Origin: an uncultured Bacteroidia bacterium
GTDB taxonomy: Bacteria > Bacteroidota > Bacteroidia > NS11-12g > UBA9320
DNA length: 58,555 bases
Reading direction: 5' to 3'
Assembly: GCA_905478335.1 (NCBI GenBank)
Contig: CAJQIC010000033.1
Location: 1 to 58,555, forward strand
Made by a program: the position numbers and the translations under genes. The notes under the pieces are model-generated. The model did not search any database, was not told the DNA's origin, and worked only from the letters and a program-made list of their open reading frames with translations. Below, piece after piece: positions 10,228-18,680 of the stretch (its first letter is position 1; each line of letters opens with the position of its first letter).

Positions 10228-10244
10228 ATTTTACATTCGTCATC

Positions 10245-11582
10245 CTACATTTCCACAAGTTCCATCAAGTCTTTTCCTCCGAAATTCCCTGAGCTCATCA
10301 TAAGAAAAACAGTTTTACTTTTTGGAAAATGTTTGAGTGTCTTCCAAAGTTGATCGATATCTGTTTCAACTTGTACGTCTCCGAAGTTTCTTCGTACATC
10401 GTTGGGATGTAGCACTTTCATTTTCTTCATTTCAAACACGTGTGTATTGAAATGCACAAATGCATGATCCGCTGAATCCATAGTGCCTTTATATAATGGC
10501 AAGAATTCCTCGTTTAAGCTACTAAAGGTGTGTAACTCGAGCACGCCAATCACGTTGTGATTTGGGTAGGTATCCTTAACTGCCTCTACTGTTGCTTTCA
10601 CTTTGCTTGGAGAATGTGCAAAATCGCGGAACACGACAACATCATCTTGGTCATAAACTTTCTCTAACCTTTTGGCTGTTCCGGTGAAACTCTGCAATGC
10701 TTCGAGGCATTTTTCTCTTGAAATTCCGAGTTGCACACAAGCATGGACAGCAGAATGCATGTTCTCTAGGTTGTGCTTTCCGAACACAGACATTTCGTAG
10801 GTCTGTTCGTTATCCGTAACGATTACCTTAGAACCACTAACCTCATGATTTAAGGCATGATACGGGATAATTTTTTCTTTTGAAACGGACTGTGCTATTG
10901 TTTGAAGCACGCTGTCGTTATCATAATAAATCAAAGTACCCTTTGGGTGTATGGTTTCTGCGAACAATTTAAACTGCGCACAATATCCTTCCCAAGTTGG
11001 AAACACGTTAATATGATCCCAAGCAACACCCGTAATGATAGCGACATCAGGATTATACCACATAAACTTTGGCCGTCGATCTATCGGCGAACTCAGGTAT
11101 TCGTCACCCTCGAGGATGATTAAAGGAGCATCCGACAGCTTCACCATTAAATCAAAACCATCTAACTGAGACCCAACCATGTAATCAAAATCCATTTGTA
11201 CGTGCATAAGCACGTGCATTATCATAGCCGTGGTACTTGTTTTACCATGGCTTCCCGCAACCACAACACGGGTTTTGTCTTCACTTTGACTTGCGATAAA
11301 TTCTGGAAACGATTGAATTGTCAATCCCAATTCCTGCGCCTTAAGTAGCTCTGGGTTATCAATTCGTGCATGCATGCCAAGAATAATGGCATCAATTTCT
11401 TTCGTTATCCTGGTTTCATCCCACCCCATCTGATTTGGCAAAAGGTTGGCTTTTTCTAATCTACCTCTCGACGGTTCAAATATCTCATCATCACTTCCCG
11501 TAACATCGTGACCATTACGCTGTAGTTCTAGAGCTATGTTGTGCATTACGGCACCTCCAATTGAAATTAGATGAATACGCAT
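10245..11582 (-). CDS. mpl: UDP-MurNAc:tripeptide ligase (murein peptide recycling)
   Basis: A Mur-ligase-family protein that joins recycled L-Ala-gamma-D-Glu-meso-DAP to UDP-MurNAc. It has the N-terminal UDP-binding motif HLISIGGAVMHNIA (Mpl has GGxxM where MurC has GIGGIGM), GSHGKTSTTAM as ATP loop at 110-120, and the Mpl-like EGDEYLSSPIDRRPKF metal and substrate region. I place the start at the ATG at 11582 because CAGGAAA lies just upstream and homologs start MRIH; an in-frame ATG at 11606 has no such site. The true MurC is in the dcw cluster at 43857, which supports the Mpl assignment here. Confidence 0.9.
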   Translation of the reverse strand: MRIHLISIGGAVMHNIALELQRNGHDVTGSDDEIFEPSRGRLEKANLLPNQMGWDETRITKEIDAIILGMHARIDNPELLKAQELGLTIQSFPEFIASQSEDKTRVVVAGSHGKTSTTAMIMHVLMHVQMDFDYMVGSQLDGFDLMVKLSDAPLIILEGDEYLSSPIDRRPKFMWYNPDVAIITGVAWDHINVFPTWEGYCAQFKLFAETIHPKGTLIYYDNDSVLQTIAQSVSKEKIIPYHALNHEVSGSKVIVTDNEQTYEMSVFGKHNLENMHSAVHACVQLGISREKCLEALQSFTGTAKRLEKVYDQDDVVVFRDFAHSPSKVKATVEAVKDTYPNHNVIGVLELHTFSSLNEEFLPLYKGTMDSADHAFVHFNTHVFEMKKMKVLHPNDVRRNFGDVQVETDIDQLWKTLKHFPKSKTVFLMMSSGNFGGKDLMELVEM

Positions 11583-11662
11583 TTTCCTGACAATATTATG
11601 AAGCACAACGATACAACATTGTTCGATATTCGTGCGTTAAGAAAATCAACAGCTGTAGCAAA

Positions 11663-11896
11663 ATGAAAAAAAAATTAGTCTTTGTCGCCTGTATACTTTT
11701 CTGCTCTTTGGCAGTAGTGCAATATGTTGCAATGGATAAAGTGTTTGAAACCAAACCACTGGTTAACCAATCGATTACCGATAGCAATCTTGAAATAAAA
11801 CCAGTCAAAACAGAGATATACTCTGCTGGTGAGTATGTTGTAGTAAAAAAAGACGGCAAGTTTTTTGTTTACGAAAAGAAGACTAAATCCATTTAA
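11663..11896 (+). CDS. Small exported or membrane-anchored hypothetical protein
   Basis: 77 residues. The first 25 are a basic start and a hydrophobic stretch (MKKKLVFVACILFCSLAVV), which is a signal peptide or anchor. The rest is polar, ending in a lysine-rich strand-like stretch (YVVVKKDGKFFVYEKKTK). It lies divergent from mpl and converges on the next gene, with stops adjacent (11896/11897). I do not recognise a family. The clean signal sequence is the main reason to accept it over the antisense reading frame. Confidence 0.6.
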   Translation: MKKKLVFVACILFCSLAVVQYVAMDKVFETKPLVNQSITDSNLEIKPVKTEIYSAGEYVVVKKDGKFFVYEKKTKSI

Positions 11897-12451
11897 CTAG
11901 ATCTCTCTAATCCTCAGCTCATCACCTATAAACCACTTCCCAACAACCTCCATAGCTAAAAAGGTAAGCAGAAATTTGTGCTTTCCACTTTCGCACAGAT
12001 ACGTAATCTCTCCAACTCGGACTCCTGACTGTAACTCCTTTATCTTAATACGTTGTTTAATCAAAACCATGTTACGCAAGTTGATGCGCATAACCTTGGT
12101 ATCCTTTAACAATTTAATATGCTGCTTTCGTAAATTTTGCTCCCAGTATTGCTGTTTAACAGTAGCTAATCGTTGTAACCGTTTCAGGTCCATACTATCA
12201 AATTGTTCTTGAAGCATCTCCGCGCTAGGCAGGTATGGCTTCATTAAATCGAACTTTTTGGTTTTTAAAACGATGAAAATCGAATCCGCTAATTCTGGGA
12301 GGGTGTCACACAAACTTCGTCCATATCTCAATTCGACGGAATCAACCTGTGCAGAATAGGTCGTATCATCCGCAACTTGCGCTTCACAGCTTGATGTGAA
12401 TGTTATCACAACACCAATGATTAAGAGAAACCTTACAAGTGCTTGTTGCAT
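11897..12451 (-). CDS. Hypothetical exported protein (possible lipoprotein)
   Basis: 184 residues with a hydrophobic N-terminus (about 6-18) followed by TSSCEAQ. Cys22 may be lipidated, or a signal peptidase I site may follow EAQ. The mature part is charged and helix-rich, with EMLQEQFDSMDLKRLQRLATVKQQYWEQ, and ends in a short strand-rich section (TYLCESGKHKFLLTFLAME), a pattern seen in NTF2-like or periplasmic hypotheticals. No family could be named. Its stop abuts the converging small gene at 11896. Confidence 0.75.
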   Translation of the reverse strand: MQQALVRFLLIIGVVITFTSSCEAQVADDTTYSAQVDSVELRYGRSLCDTLPELADSIFIVLKTKKFDLMKPYLPSAEMLQEQFDSMDLKRLQRLATVKQQYWEQNLRKQHIKLLKDTKVMRINLRNMVLIKQRIKIKELQSGVRVGEITYLCESGKHKFLLTFLAMEVVGKWFIGDELRIREI

Positions 12452-12534
12452 GTGTACGTATTGAACGTTTATTCAGCAATAATAATTATCTAATTCGTAA
12501 TTTCTTTTTTATCAGACGATTAGGTTTATGAACC

Positions 12535-12731
12535 ACTCAAACGACGACCTGACATCCCCCACGCATAATCAAAAAATAACGAGTTCATGACACTTATATG
12601 ACAAATTAGGTAAACTAATGATGGGACATTACCGTTAAACTTGTATCTATTATTTAGTCAATAAGTTTTCTTACGACGAAGATTAATTGGTTTTACGACA
12701 TCTAAGGCAGCCGACGCGAGTCGGCTGTTTT
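12535..12731 (+). ncRNA. Candidate small RNA or transcribed leader ending in an intrinsic terminator
   Basis: The terminator at 12708-12731 points rightward but no rightward gene precedes it, because the gene to the left is on the minus strand. Something must therefore be transcribed into it. TAGGTTTA at 12521-12528 differs from TAnnTTTG by one base and would start a transcript of about 200 bases. A hairpin lies at 12609-12633. It could be a trans-acting sRNA or an attenuator leader for the metal operon. The 5' end is a guess. Confidence 0.35.
12708..12731 (+). terminator. Stand-alone rho-independent terminator
   Basis: Perfect 8-bp stem CAGCCGAC/GTCGGCTG around a GCGA tetraloop (GNRA type), followed at once by TTTTAATTT. 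It is 53 bases before the metal-binding lipoprotein start. Confidence 0.85.
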
Positions 12732-12770
12732 AATTTAACGTCCGTTCGTATCACCTTCCAAACTTGACGC

Positions 12771-12778
12771 TATCTTTG
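12771..12778 (+). promoter_or_regulatory. -7 box of the metal uptake operon
   Basis: TATCTTTG is an exact TAnnTTTG match. Only six bases separate it from the ATG at 12785, so the mRNA would be leaderless or nearly so. It lies downstream of the terminator, so this promoter would escape it. Confidence 0.6.
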
Positions 12779-12784
12779 CTTCTT

Positions 12785-13705
12785 ATGAAACATCCTTTGC
12801 TCATAATTGCCTGTATAACTATTTTTAGTTTTGGCTGCAACTCGACGTCTTCAGATTCTCCCGGAAATGAAACACCCTTAGTGGTGGCTACAACAAGTAT
12901 TGTAGCAGATATTGCCAAAAACATCTGTTCTGATTTCGCTGAAGTAAAATCGTTAATGGGTCCTGGTGTAGACCCTCATTTATACAAAGCGTCTCATGGT
13001 GATATAGAATTGCTTACAAATGCTGATGTTGTGATTTACAACGGGCTTCATTTAGAAGGCAAAATGTCAGAAATTTTAGAAAAACTAAAGTCCTCAAAAA
13101 CAGTCATAGCCGTAAGCGACGGGGTCGATCATACATCCATTAGAACAATCAACGAAGAAGCAGACGTGCACGACCCTCATATTTGGTTTGACGTTTCTAT
13201 ATGGTCTGAGGGGGTAAAACATGTATCTGAATCTGTACAAACCAAATACCCAGAATACAAAGATCAGATAGAGAAAAACACCAACACCTACCTGCGCGCC
13301 ATCGATTCGGTAAACCAGGAATGTACCAAATTGGTAGCATCACTTGCCGTAGAAAAGCGCATATTAATTACCTCCCACGATGCTTTTGAGTACTTCGGAA
13401 GGAGTTACAACTTCAAAGTTCGTGGACTTCAAGGTATTTCAACATTGTCGGAATCTGGATTGAAGGATGTAACAGACATGGTTAACTTCATTATTGACAA
13501 TAAGATTAAAGCCGTTTTTGTTGAAAATTCGGTACCGCAAAAAGCACTGCGATCTGTCATAAACGGCTGTAAAGCTAAAGGACATGAGGTTACTGTTGGT
13601 GGTGAACTTTTTTCTGACGCCCTCGGCGCAGACAGAACACCTGAAGGCACGTATTTGGGGATGCTCTATTTCAATGTCGAAACGGTTATTAATGGATTGA
13701 ATTAA
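12785..13705 (+). CDS. Metal ABC transporter substrate-binding lipoprotein (ZnuA/TroA/MntC family)
   Basis: Captures Mn, Zn or Fe in the periplasm for the ABC transporter that follows. Lipobox FSFGC puts the lipidated Cys at residue 18. Cluster A-1 metal-binding signatures are visible: GPGVDPHLYKASHGD (His65), VHDPHIWFDV, the EYFG region, and a C-terminal Glu/Asp site in GGELFSDALG. There is no long His-rich loop, so Mn or Fe is as likely as Zn. The start is set at 12785 because the 7 upstream residues in the longer frame lie inside the promoter box. It is first in a tightly packed six-gene operon. Confidence 0.92.
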   Translation: MKHPLLIIACITIFSFGCNSTSSDSPGNETPLVVATTSIVADIAKNICSDFAEVKSLMGPGVDPHLYKASHGDIELLTNADVVIYNGLHLEGKMSEILEKLKSSKTVIAVSDGVDHTSIRTINEEADVHDPHIWFDVSIWSEGVKHVSESVQTKYPEYKDQIEKNTNTYLRAIDSVNQECTKLVASLAVEKRILITSHDAFEYFGRSYNFKVRGLQGISTLSESGLKDVTDMVNFIIDNKIKAVFVENSVPQKALRSVINGCKAKGHEVTVGGELFSDALGADRTPEGTYLGMLYFNVETVINGLN

Positions 13706-13706
13706 G

Positions 13707-14480
13707 ATGAAACCATCCGTCGAAACCCACAACCTAACGGTAATTTACGATAAGAAACCAGCCATTTGGAATATTGATTTCACGTTACCAACAGGAAAAA
13801 TAATTGGCATTATGGGACCAAATGGTTCCGGGAAATCAACCCTACTAAAAGCCATCATGGGCATTATCGAGCCCAACATTGGCTACAGTAAGGTATTTGA
13901 CCAAGACCTTGAAGACGTGCGCAACAAGGTGTCTTACGTGCCTCAAAGACAATCTGTTGATTGGGATTTTCCTGCAAGTGTTTGGGACGTAGTGGCCATG
14001 GGGCGCTATGCAACCAAAGGGCTCTTCAAAAGACTTACGAAAGAAGATCATCGAATGATTGAAGAAAGTCTAAGTAAGGTCAACATGACTCCATTTACAA
14101 ACAGACAGATCTCACAACTTAGTGGCGGACAGCAACAACGTGTTTTTCTTGCACGGGCATTGGCCCAAAACGCCGATCTATATTTAATGGACGAACCATT
14201 TGTAGGCGTTGATGCCGCAACTGAGCAAGCCATTATAACCTTGCTAAAGTCAATGCGTGACGCAGGCAAAACGCTTTTGGTTGTGCACCATGATTTACTC
14301 ACCGCTCAAGATTATTTTGAGCATATGGTATTACTAAATTCTAGGCTTGTAGCCGAAGGCCCAACGTCGGAAGTCTTCACAAAAGACATTCTCACTGAAA
14401 CCTACGGTGGTACGCTCACCACGTTATCAAAGGTGGCTAACGTGTTGCAAGAAAAAGACTTCCCGATGCGACATAAATAA
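13707..14480 (+). CDS. Metal ABC transporter ATP-binding protein
   Basis: Cytoplasmic ATPase subunit powering metal import. Walker A is GPNGSGKST (about 36-44), the signature is LSGGQQQR, Walker B is LYLMDEP, and the switch His is in VVHHD. At 257 residues it is full length for the ZnuC/TroB/MntB family. It starts one base after the binding-protein stop, and its own stop overlaps the next ATG by one base. Order and spacing make cotranscription almost certain. Confidence 0.95.
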   Translation: MKPSVETHNLTVIYDKKPAIWNIDFTLPTGKIIGIMGPNGSGKSTLLKAIMGIIEPNIGYSKVFDQDLEDVRNKVSYVPQRQSVDWDFPASVWDVVAMGRYATKGLFKRLTKEDHRMIEESLSKVNMTPFTNRQISQLSGGQQQRVFLARALAQNADLYLMDEPFVGVDAATEQAIITLLKSMRDAGKTLLVVHHDLLTAQDYFEHMVLLNSRLVAEGPTSEVFTKDILTETYGGTLTTLSKVANVLQEKDFPMRHK

Positions 14481-15766
14481 TGGAGTTCTTAACAGAAATA
14501 TGGTCCTTTTTTACTTTCTCTGAACCTAACGTAAAGGTTGTTTTTTGGGGAAGTTTAATTTTATGTTCAATTTCTGGCTTAGTAGGTACGTTTACTTTAT
14601 TGCGCAAAAGGTCGCTCATTGGTGATGTCATCTCTCACGCAGTGCTTCCTGGCATAGCCTTAGCCTTTATTATCGGGCAACAAAAAAACCCACTGTATCT
14701 GATTATCGGTGCGACCATAACGGGTTGGATTTCCACCTATCTTGTTGACTACATAACAAAGCATTCAAAAATCAAAAACGACACGGCCATAGCGCTTATT
14801 CTGAGTGTCTTTTTCGGAGTAGGTGTCTTGTTATTAACCCATATACAACATTCGGGAAATGCTTCTCAAAGTGGTTTGGATCAATTCATCTTTGGCAGAG
14901 CATCGGCCATGAATATGAGCGACGTGTGGTTATTCAGTATCGTCGGAACTATCATCACCATTCTGATTGTGATATTTTTCAGGGGTTTGTCTCTCTTGTC
15001 TTTTGATGAAAACTACAGTCAATCTATTGGTTTCCCTAACGAATTGTTAAAACTCATTTTATCCATAACAACGGTAACCACTGTTGCTATGGGTGTTCAA
15101 GCCGTTGGTGTTGTATTGATGTCGGCTTTGCTGATTACACCGGCAGCATGCGCCAAATTTTGGACCAACAAAATAATTCCTATGGCCATACTGGCCCTTG
15201 TTATTAGTGGCGCCTCTGGGGTACTTGGCTCGGCAATATCCTACACCTACAATGGCATGCCAACAGGGCCATGGATTGTGGTAGTCGTTTCGCTTTTTGC
15301 CTTTATTAGTGCATTTATTGGACGTAAAAATGGCCTGCTAAAAAAGTATCTGCAACGCTCTAAAAACAACACGAAGATTTTGCGCGAGAATACAATTAAG
15401 CTTTTTTTCAACCCCAAAACACTTGGAGAAACGCAATTCAGTTTTGAAGACATCTTTGCCAAAAGCAAGATGCAACGTGCGACGTTAAAAAAGGGTTTAA
15501 GCTTGCTAAAGTCAGACAAACTAATCACGACAAATCAAGGCACCTACGCCACAACTTCACTTGGTATCGAAGAGGCAAAAACCATCGTTCGTAAGCATAG
15601 GTTGTGGGAATTGTATATTTCAAAATTCATGCATTTGCAGCCCGACCATGTGCACGACGACGCGGAAGGTATTGAGCACGTGATTACGCCAGAAATTGAA
15701 AGAGAACTAGAAAAAGAGTTGGACTTCCCAACTAAGGATCCACATGATAGCGACATCCCATACTAA
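14480..15766 (+). CDS. Metal ABC transporter permease fused to a DtxR/MntR-like C-terminal module
   Basis: Residues about 1-285 are a standard TroC-type ABC-3 permease with eight or so membrane segments and the EAA-like GDVISHAVLPGIALA loop. Residues about 295-428 look like a complete cytoplasmic DtxR/MntR repressor: a winged helix-turn-helix (FSFEDIFAKSKMQRATLKKG...LITTNQGTYATT) and then the metal and dimer domain with RKHRLWELYISKFMHL, VHDDAEGIEHVI and PTKDPHDSDIP. The DtxR-like His and Glu metal-site positions are kept. Such fusions are known in Bacteroidota. The tail could sense metal and gate transport, or bind DNA from the membrane. It overlaps its neighbours by one base on each side. 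Confidence 0.92.
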   Translation: MEFLTEIWSFFTFSEPNVKVVFWGSLILCSISGLVGTFTLLRKRSLIGDVISHAVLPGIALAFIIGQQKNPLYLIIGATITGWISTYLVDYITKHSKIKNDTAIALILSVFFGVGVLLLTHIQHSGNASQSGLDQFIFGRASAMNMSDVWLFSIVGTIITILIVIFFRGLSLLSFDENYSQSIGFPNELLKLILSITTVTTVAMGVQAVGVVLMSALLITPAACAKFWTNKIIPMAILALVISGASGVLGSAISYTYNGMPTGPWIVVVVSLFAFISAFIGRKNGLLKKYLQRSKNNTKILRENTIKLFFNPKTLGETQFSFEDIFAKSKMQRATLKKGLSLLKSDKLITTNQGTYATTSLGIEEAKTIVRKHRLWELYISKFMHLQPDHVHDDAEGIEHVITPEIERELEKELDFPTKDPHDSDIPY

Positions 15767-16650
15767 TGATTGACTTCTGGATCATATTAACCGCTTCTTT
15801 GGTTGCTACCACAACGGCTATATTGGGTTGCTTCTTAATTATGCGTAAAATGGCCATGATTGGTGATGCCATTTCTCACGCTGTATTACCTGGAATTGTC
15901 ATCGCCTATTACATTTCACACAGTAGAGCCTCTCTTCCTATTTTGGTTGGTGCTGCGGCAAGCGGAATGGTGGTTACGTATTTGATACAGTTTTTCAATC
16001 AAAAAGTAAAACTACAACAAGACGCAAGTATTGGTATTTCGTATACCTTCCTCTTTGCCATAGGGATTATTCTGATTTCATTATTCAGTGGAAATGTCGA
16101 CCTAGACCAAGACTGTGTCCTTTATGGCGAAATAGCCTATGTACCTTTAGACCATATGTCGATTGCCGGACATTATGCAGGACCAAGACAGGTATGGATT
16201 TTAGGCTCGACCCTAATTATTATCCTAACCAGTGTAATCATCGCATATAGAAAATTAGTACTGACAACGTTTGACCCAGCATTTGCATCGGCCATGGGCA
16301 TTAGTGTTGTTCTGTGGCAGTATTATTTAATGGCTGGTGTAAGTTTAACAACCGTGGTTAGCTTTGAGTCTGTAGGTGCTGTATTGGTTATTGCGTTTTT
16401 ATCTGGGCCTGCAGCAACGGCATTTTTATTGACGAAGGACTTTAAAAAGATGATCTACTTGGCAGTGGGATTTGGCATTTCAGCATCAATTTTAGGGTAT
16501 TACACCGCAGTATGGTTAGCGGGCTCTATTGCCGGCGCAATTGCAACCGTGATAGGTTTGCAGTTTGCCATAGCCTTTATTTACATCCAATTCGTTCGAA
16601 AAGCACATATTTCACAGACTTTAGAAAACAAAGCACTGACAGAGGTTTAA
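15766..16650 (+). CDS. Metal ABC transporter permease (second subunit)
   Basis: 294-residue ABC-3 permease, all membrane domain, with the conserved cytoplasmic loop GDAISHAVLPGIVIAYYI. It pairs with the fused permease to form the heterodimeric channel (TroC/TroD arrangement). It has no C-terminal extension. Its ATG overlaps the previous stop by one base, and it is followed two bases later by the TTG start of the TonB-dependent receptor. Confidence 0.94.
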   Translation: MIDFWIILTASLVATTTAILGCFLIMRKMAMIGDAISHAVLPGIVIAYYISHSRASLPILVGAAASGMVVTYLIQFFNQKVKLQQDASIGISYTFLFAIGIILISLFSGNVDLDQDCVLYGEIAYVPLDHMSIAGHYAGPRQVWILGSTLIIILTSVIIAYRKLVLTTFDPAFASAMGISVVLWQYYLMAGVSLTTVVSFESVGAVLVIAFLSGPAATAFLLTKDFKKMIYLAVGFGISASILGYYTAVWLAGSIAGAIATVIGLQFAIAFIYIQFVRKAHISQTLENKALTEV

Positions 16651-16652
16651 CC

Positions 16653-18680
16653 TTGAAAAGACAAGAATTTGCAGAAACGCACCGTACTTTTGCACCAGTG
16701 TTTAACTATCGACTTATCTATGCTTTATTGGCCTTAGCGGTATTGGCAAAACCTACCGAGACTTTAGGTCAGGCTGACTCAATCAATGCAATGATCGAAA
16801 CCGGTCAAACAGGGCTTGTCGAAAGAACATCTTCATTTGAAAATGTGCAAATAATCACAGCTGAAGAAATAGACCTGTTCAATTTTCAAACGGTTAACGA
16901 AGTACTTCAATATAGTTTGAACAACTTCTCAGTGTACGCTGGTAAAGAAGGCCATACCTTAAATTATGCTGGGACAGGTCAAAGAAACGTTCGCTTTTTA
17001 TTAAACGGCCTACCAATAAGTCAGTTGTCTATTGACAACTTTGATTTATCAAAAATTGGATTGGCAGAAGTTGATAGGATTGAAATCATCACGGGTTCTA
17101 GTGGGGTTTATTACGGCGCAAATGCGGTGTTGGCTAGCGTCAACATCATTACAAATAAGCTATCCTCTGCACTTGTTCATGTCCGCACAAACCTAAATTC
17201 GACGAGTAACGGTGATATCAATGCCATAGCAAAAGGAACTGTAAACTTAGGTCGACACAGTATAGGTGCCGGAATTGGTCAGTACTTTTTTTCTGGTGTA
17301 GGCGGAACAGATAGTTTCAGAGTTTTTCAGTGGAAACCCAGACTTCGTACACAGTACGAGTTAAATTACAACTACCGCATACTGTCAGACTTAAACGCCT
17401 TTCTATCTGCAACCCACATTGTTTCAAGAACGCAAGACAGAGGATATCCTGTAGCCAACACACTTCGCGCATACGATGTTGACCAACGTGTAAACCAATC
17501 AATCTATCATGCCGGTATCCGAGGAAACATTAGTAAATATCACTCGATAGACTTAAGTCAATCCTTTACACGATATAATTTAAACAACGACAAAACGGTT
17601 AAAATACTCAGTGACCTGAATGTGTATGAAGACAATGAACGCTCCGCCTTTGACCTATTGAGATACGATGAGTTTTACAACCATTTTAAGATTTCTAAAT
17701 TATCGGATAAGCACAAGCTCAATTATGAAGCAGGCATTGAATTCAGCCATCAGCGCGACCAGGAAAGAAGCATTTTAAGCTCGGTAAAAACAAACATTAC
17801 ACAACTTGCTGTACTGGCTCGACTAGACTACAAACTGGACGAAAACTTGAAAGCCAAAGCTGGCCTGCGTTATACAAACAGTAATAAGTTTCAGACCAAA
17901 CCCATTTACGAACTTGGATTGAAATACAAAATGAGTCCAACGGCCGACTTCATCGCACAATATTCAACAGGCTATAGAGTCCCTACGTTCAACGAGATGT
18001 TCTACACGTTTGAAAATCCAAACTTGAACATCACCGGCAATTTAAATTTACAATCGGAAATATTTAATAGGTTTTCTACCACCTTACGAATCAAATCTAA
18101 AGACGTTCTGTTTTACACCAATTTGTATTGGGTAAAGAGCAACAATGGCATTCAATTGGCACAAATTGATCCAGAAAAACAACTGTATCAGTTTGTCAAC
18201 ACAAGAGCTTCTAAGTTAATTGGCCAGAATGTGAACATTGATTACAAGGGAGAACAATTTCAGTTAGCGTTTTCTGCCAGCAATAATGGAATAAATCAAT
18301 TCCCAGAGGAAATTGGTAACTACTACTTTACCCAAGAATTGATGTTTAAAACCATGTACAGAATTAAGCAATCCAAGACCGCGGTAGGTTTTATTTCCAA
18401 ATATCAGGGTCAGAGACTCGAAACCAGAGAAAATGCCTTTGGTGTGCTTGAAGATTTCAAACAAGGTGGCTTTTGGTTGGTTGATTTTTCCATCCGCCAG
18501 CAACTGTTTGATAAACCTATTTTTGCACATATTGGTATCAAGAATTTGACGAACACATTGAATGTAAGTGGATCGTATTTAGCCCTCGATCGTATTAGTG
18601 ACGAAAACATAAATAATAAAATTCCAATTTCGATTGACTACGGACGTCGAATTTGGTTTTCAATTGTTACATCATTTTGA
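16653..18680 (+). CDS. TonB-dependent outer-membrane receptor
   Basis: Energised importer for a metal complex or heme across the outer membrane. I choose the TTG at 16653. It gives a convincing signal peptide (basic start, hydrophobic LIYALLALAVLA, cleavage near LGQA), whereas the longer frame would run through the upstream permease. The plug domain shows VQIITAEEIDLFNFQTVNEV, RNVRFLLNGLPI and VDRIEIITGSSGVYYGANA. A 22-strand-like barrel follows and ends in Phe. No TonB box was clearly seen. There is no N-terminal carboxypeptidase-like domain or SusD partner, so it is not a glycan receptor. Its stop overlaps the next TTG start. Confidence 0.93.
   Translation: MKRQEFAETHRTFAPVFNYRLIYALLALAVLAKPTETLGQADSINAMIETGQTGLVERTSSFENVQIITAEEIDLFNFQTVNEVLQYSLNNFSVYAGKEGHTLNYAGTGQRNVRFLLNGLPISQLSIDNFDLSKIGLAEVDRIEIITGSSGVYYGANAVLASVNIITNKLSSALVHVRTNLNSTSNGDINAIAKGTVNLGRHSIGAGIGQYFFSGVGGTDSFRVFQWKPRLRTQYELNYNYRILSDLNAFLSATHIVSRTQDRGYPVANTLRAYDVDQRVNQSIYHAGIRGNISKYHSIDLSQSFTRYNLNNDKTVKILSDLNVYEDNERSAFDLLRYDEFYNHFKISKLSDKHKLNYEAGIEFSHQRDQERSILSSVKTNITQLAVLARLDYKLDENLKAKAGLRYTNSNKFQTKPIYELGLKYKMSPTADFIAQYSTGYRVPTFNEMFYTFENPNLNITGNLNLQSEIFNRFSTTLRIKSKDVLFYTNLYWVKSNNGIQLAQIDPEKQLYQFVNTRASKLIGQNVNIDYKGEQFQLAFSASNNGINQFPEEIGNYYFTQELMFKTMYRIKQSKTAVGFISKYQGQRLETRENAFGVLEDFKQGGFWLVDFSIRQQLFDKPIFAHIGIKNLTNTLNVSGSYLALDRISDENINNKIPISIDYGRRIWFSIVTSF

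Larger units (their letters stand above)
12452..12784. other. Intergenic region with RNA-like structure, terminator and promoter
   Basis: A 333-base gap between divergent genes. It holds a 7-bp bulged hairpin at 12609-12633 (GGT-AATG pairing with CATTACC, loop ATGGGA), a strong intrinsic terminator at 12708-12731, and a -7 box at 12771-12778. No ORF of note was seen. Confidence 0.7.

Noticed and set aside
11596-11859. 87-residue minus-strand ORF opposite 11663-11896
   Set aside because: Antisense to a frame with a clean signal peptide, and overlaps the start of mpl; no support of its own.
12452-12784. Known riboswitch (e.g. Mn-sensing yybP-ykoY) or 6S/tmRNA
   Set aside because: None of the conserved sequence motifs of those RNAs could be found by eye.
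16512-16652. TonB-receptor start inside the permease gene
   Set aside because: The first 47 residues are permease in another frame; the TTG at 16653 gives the signal peptide.
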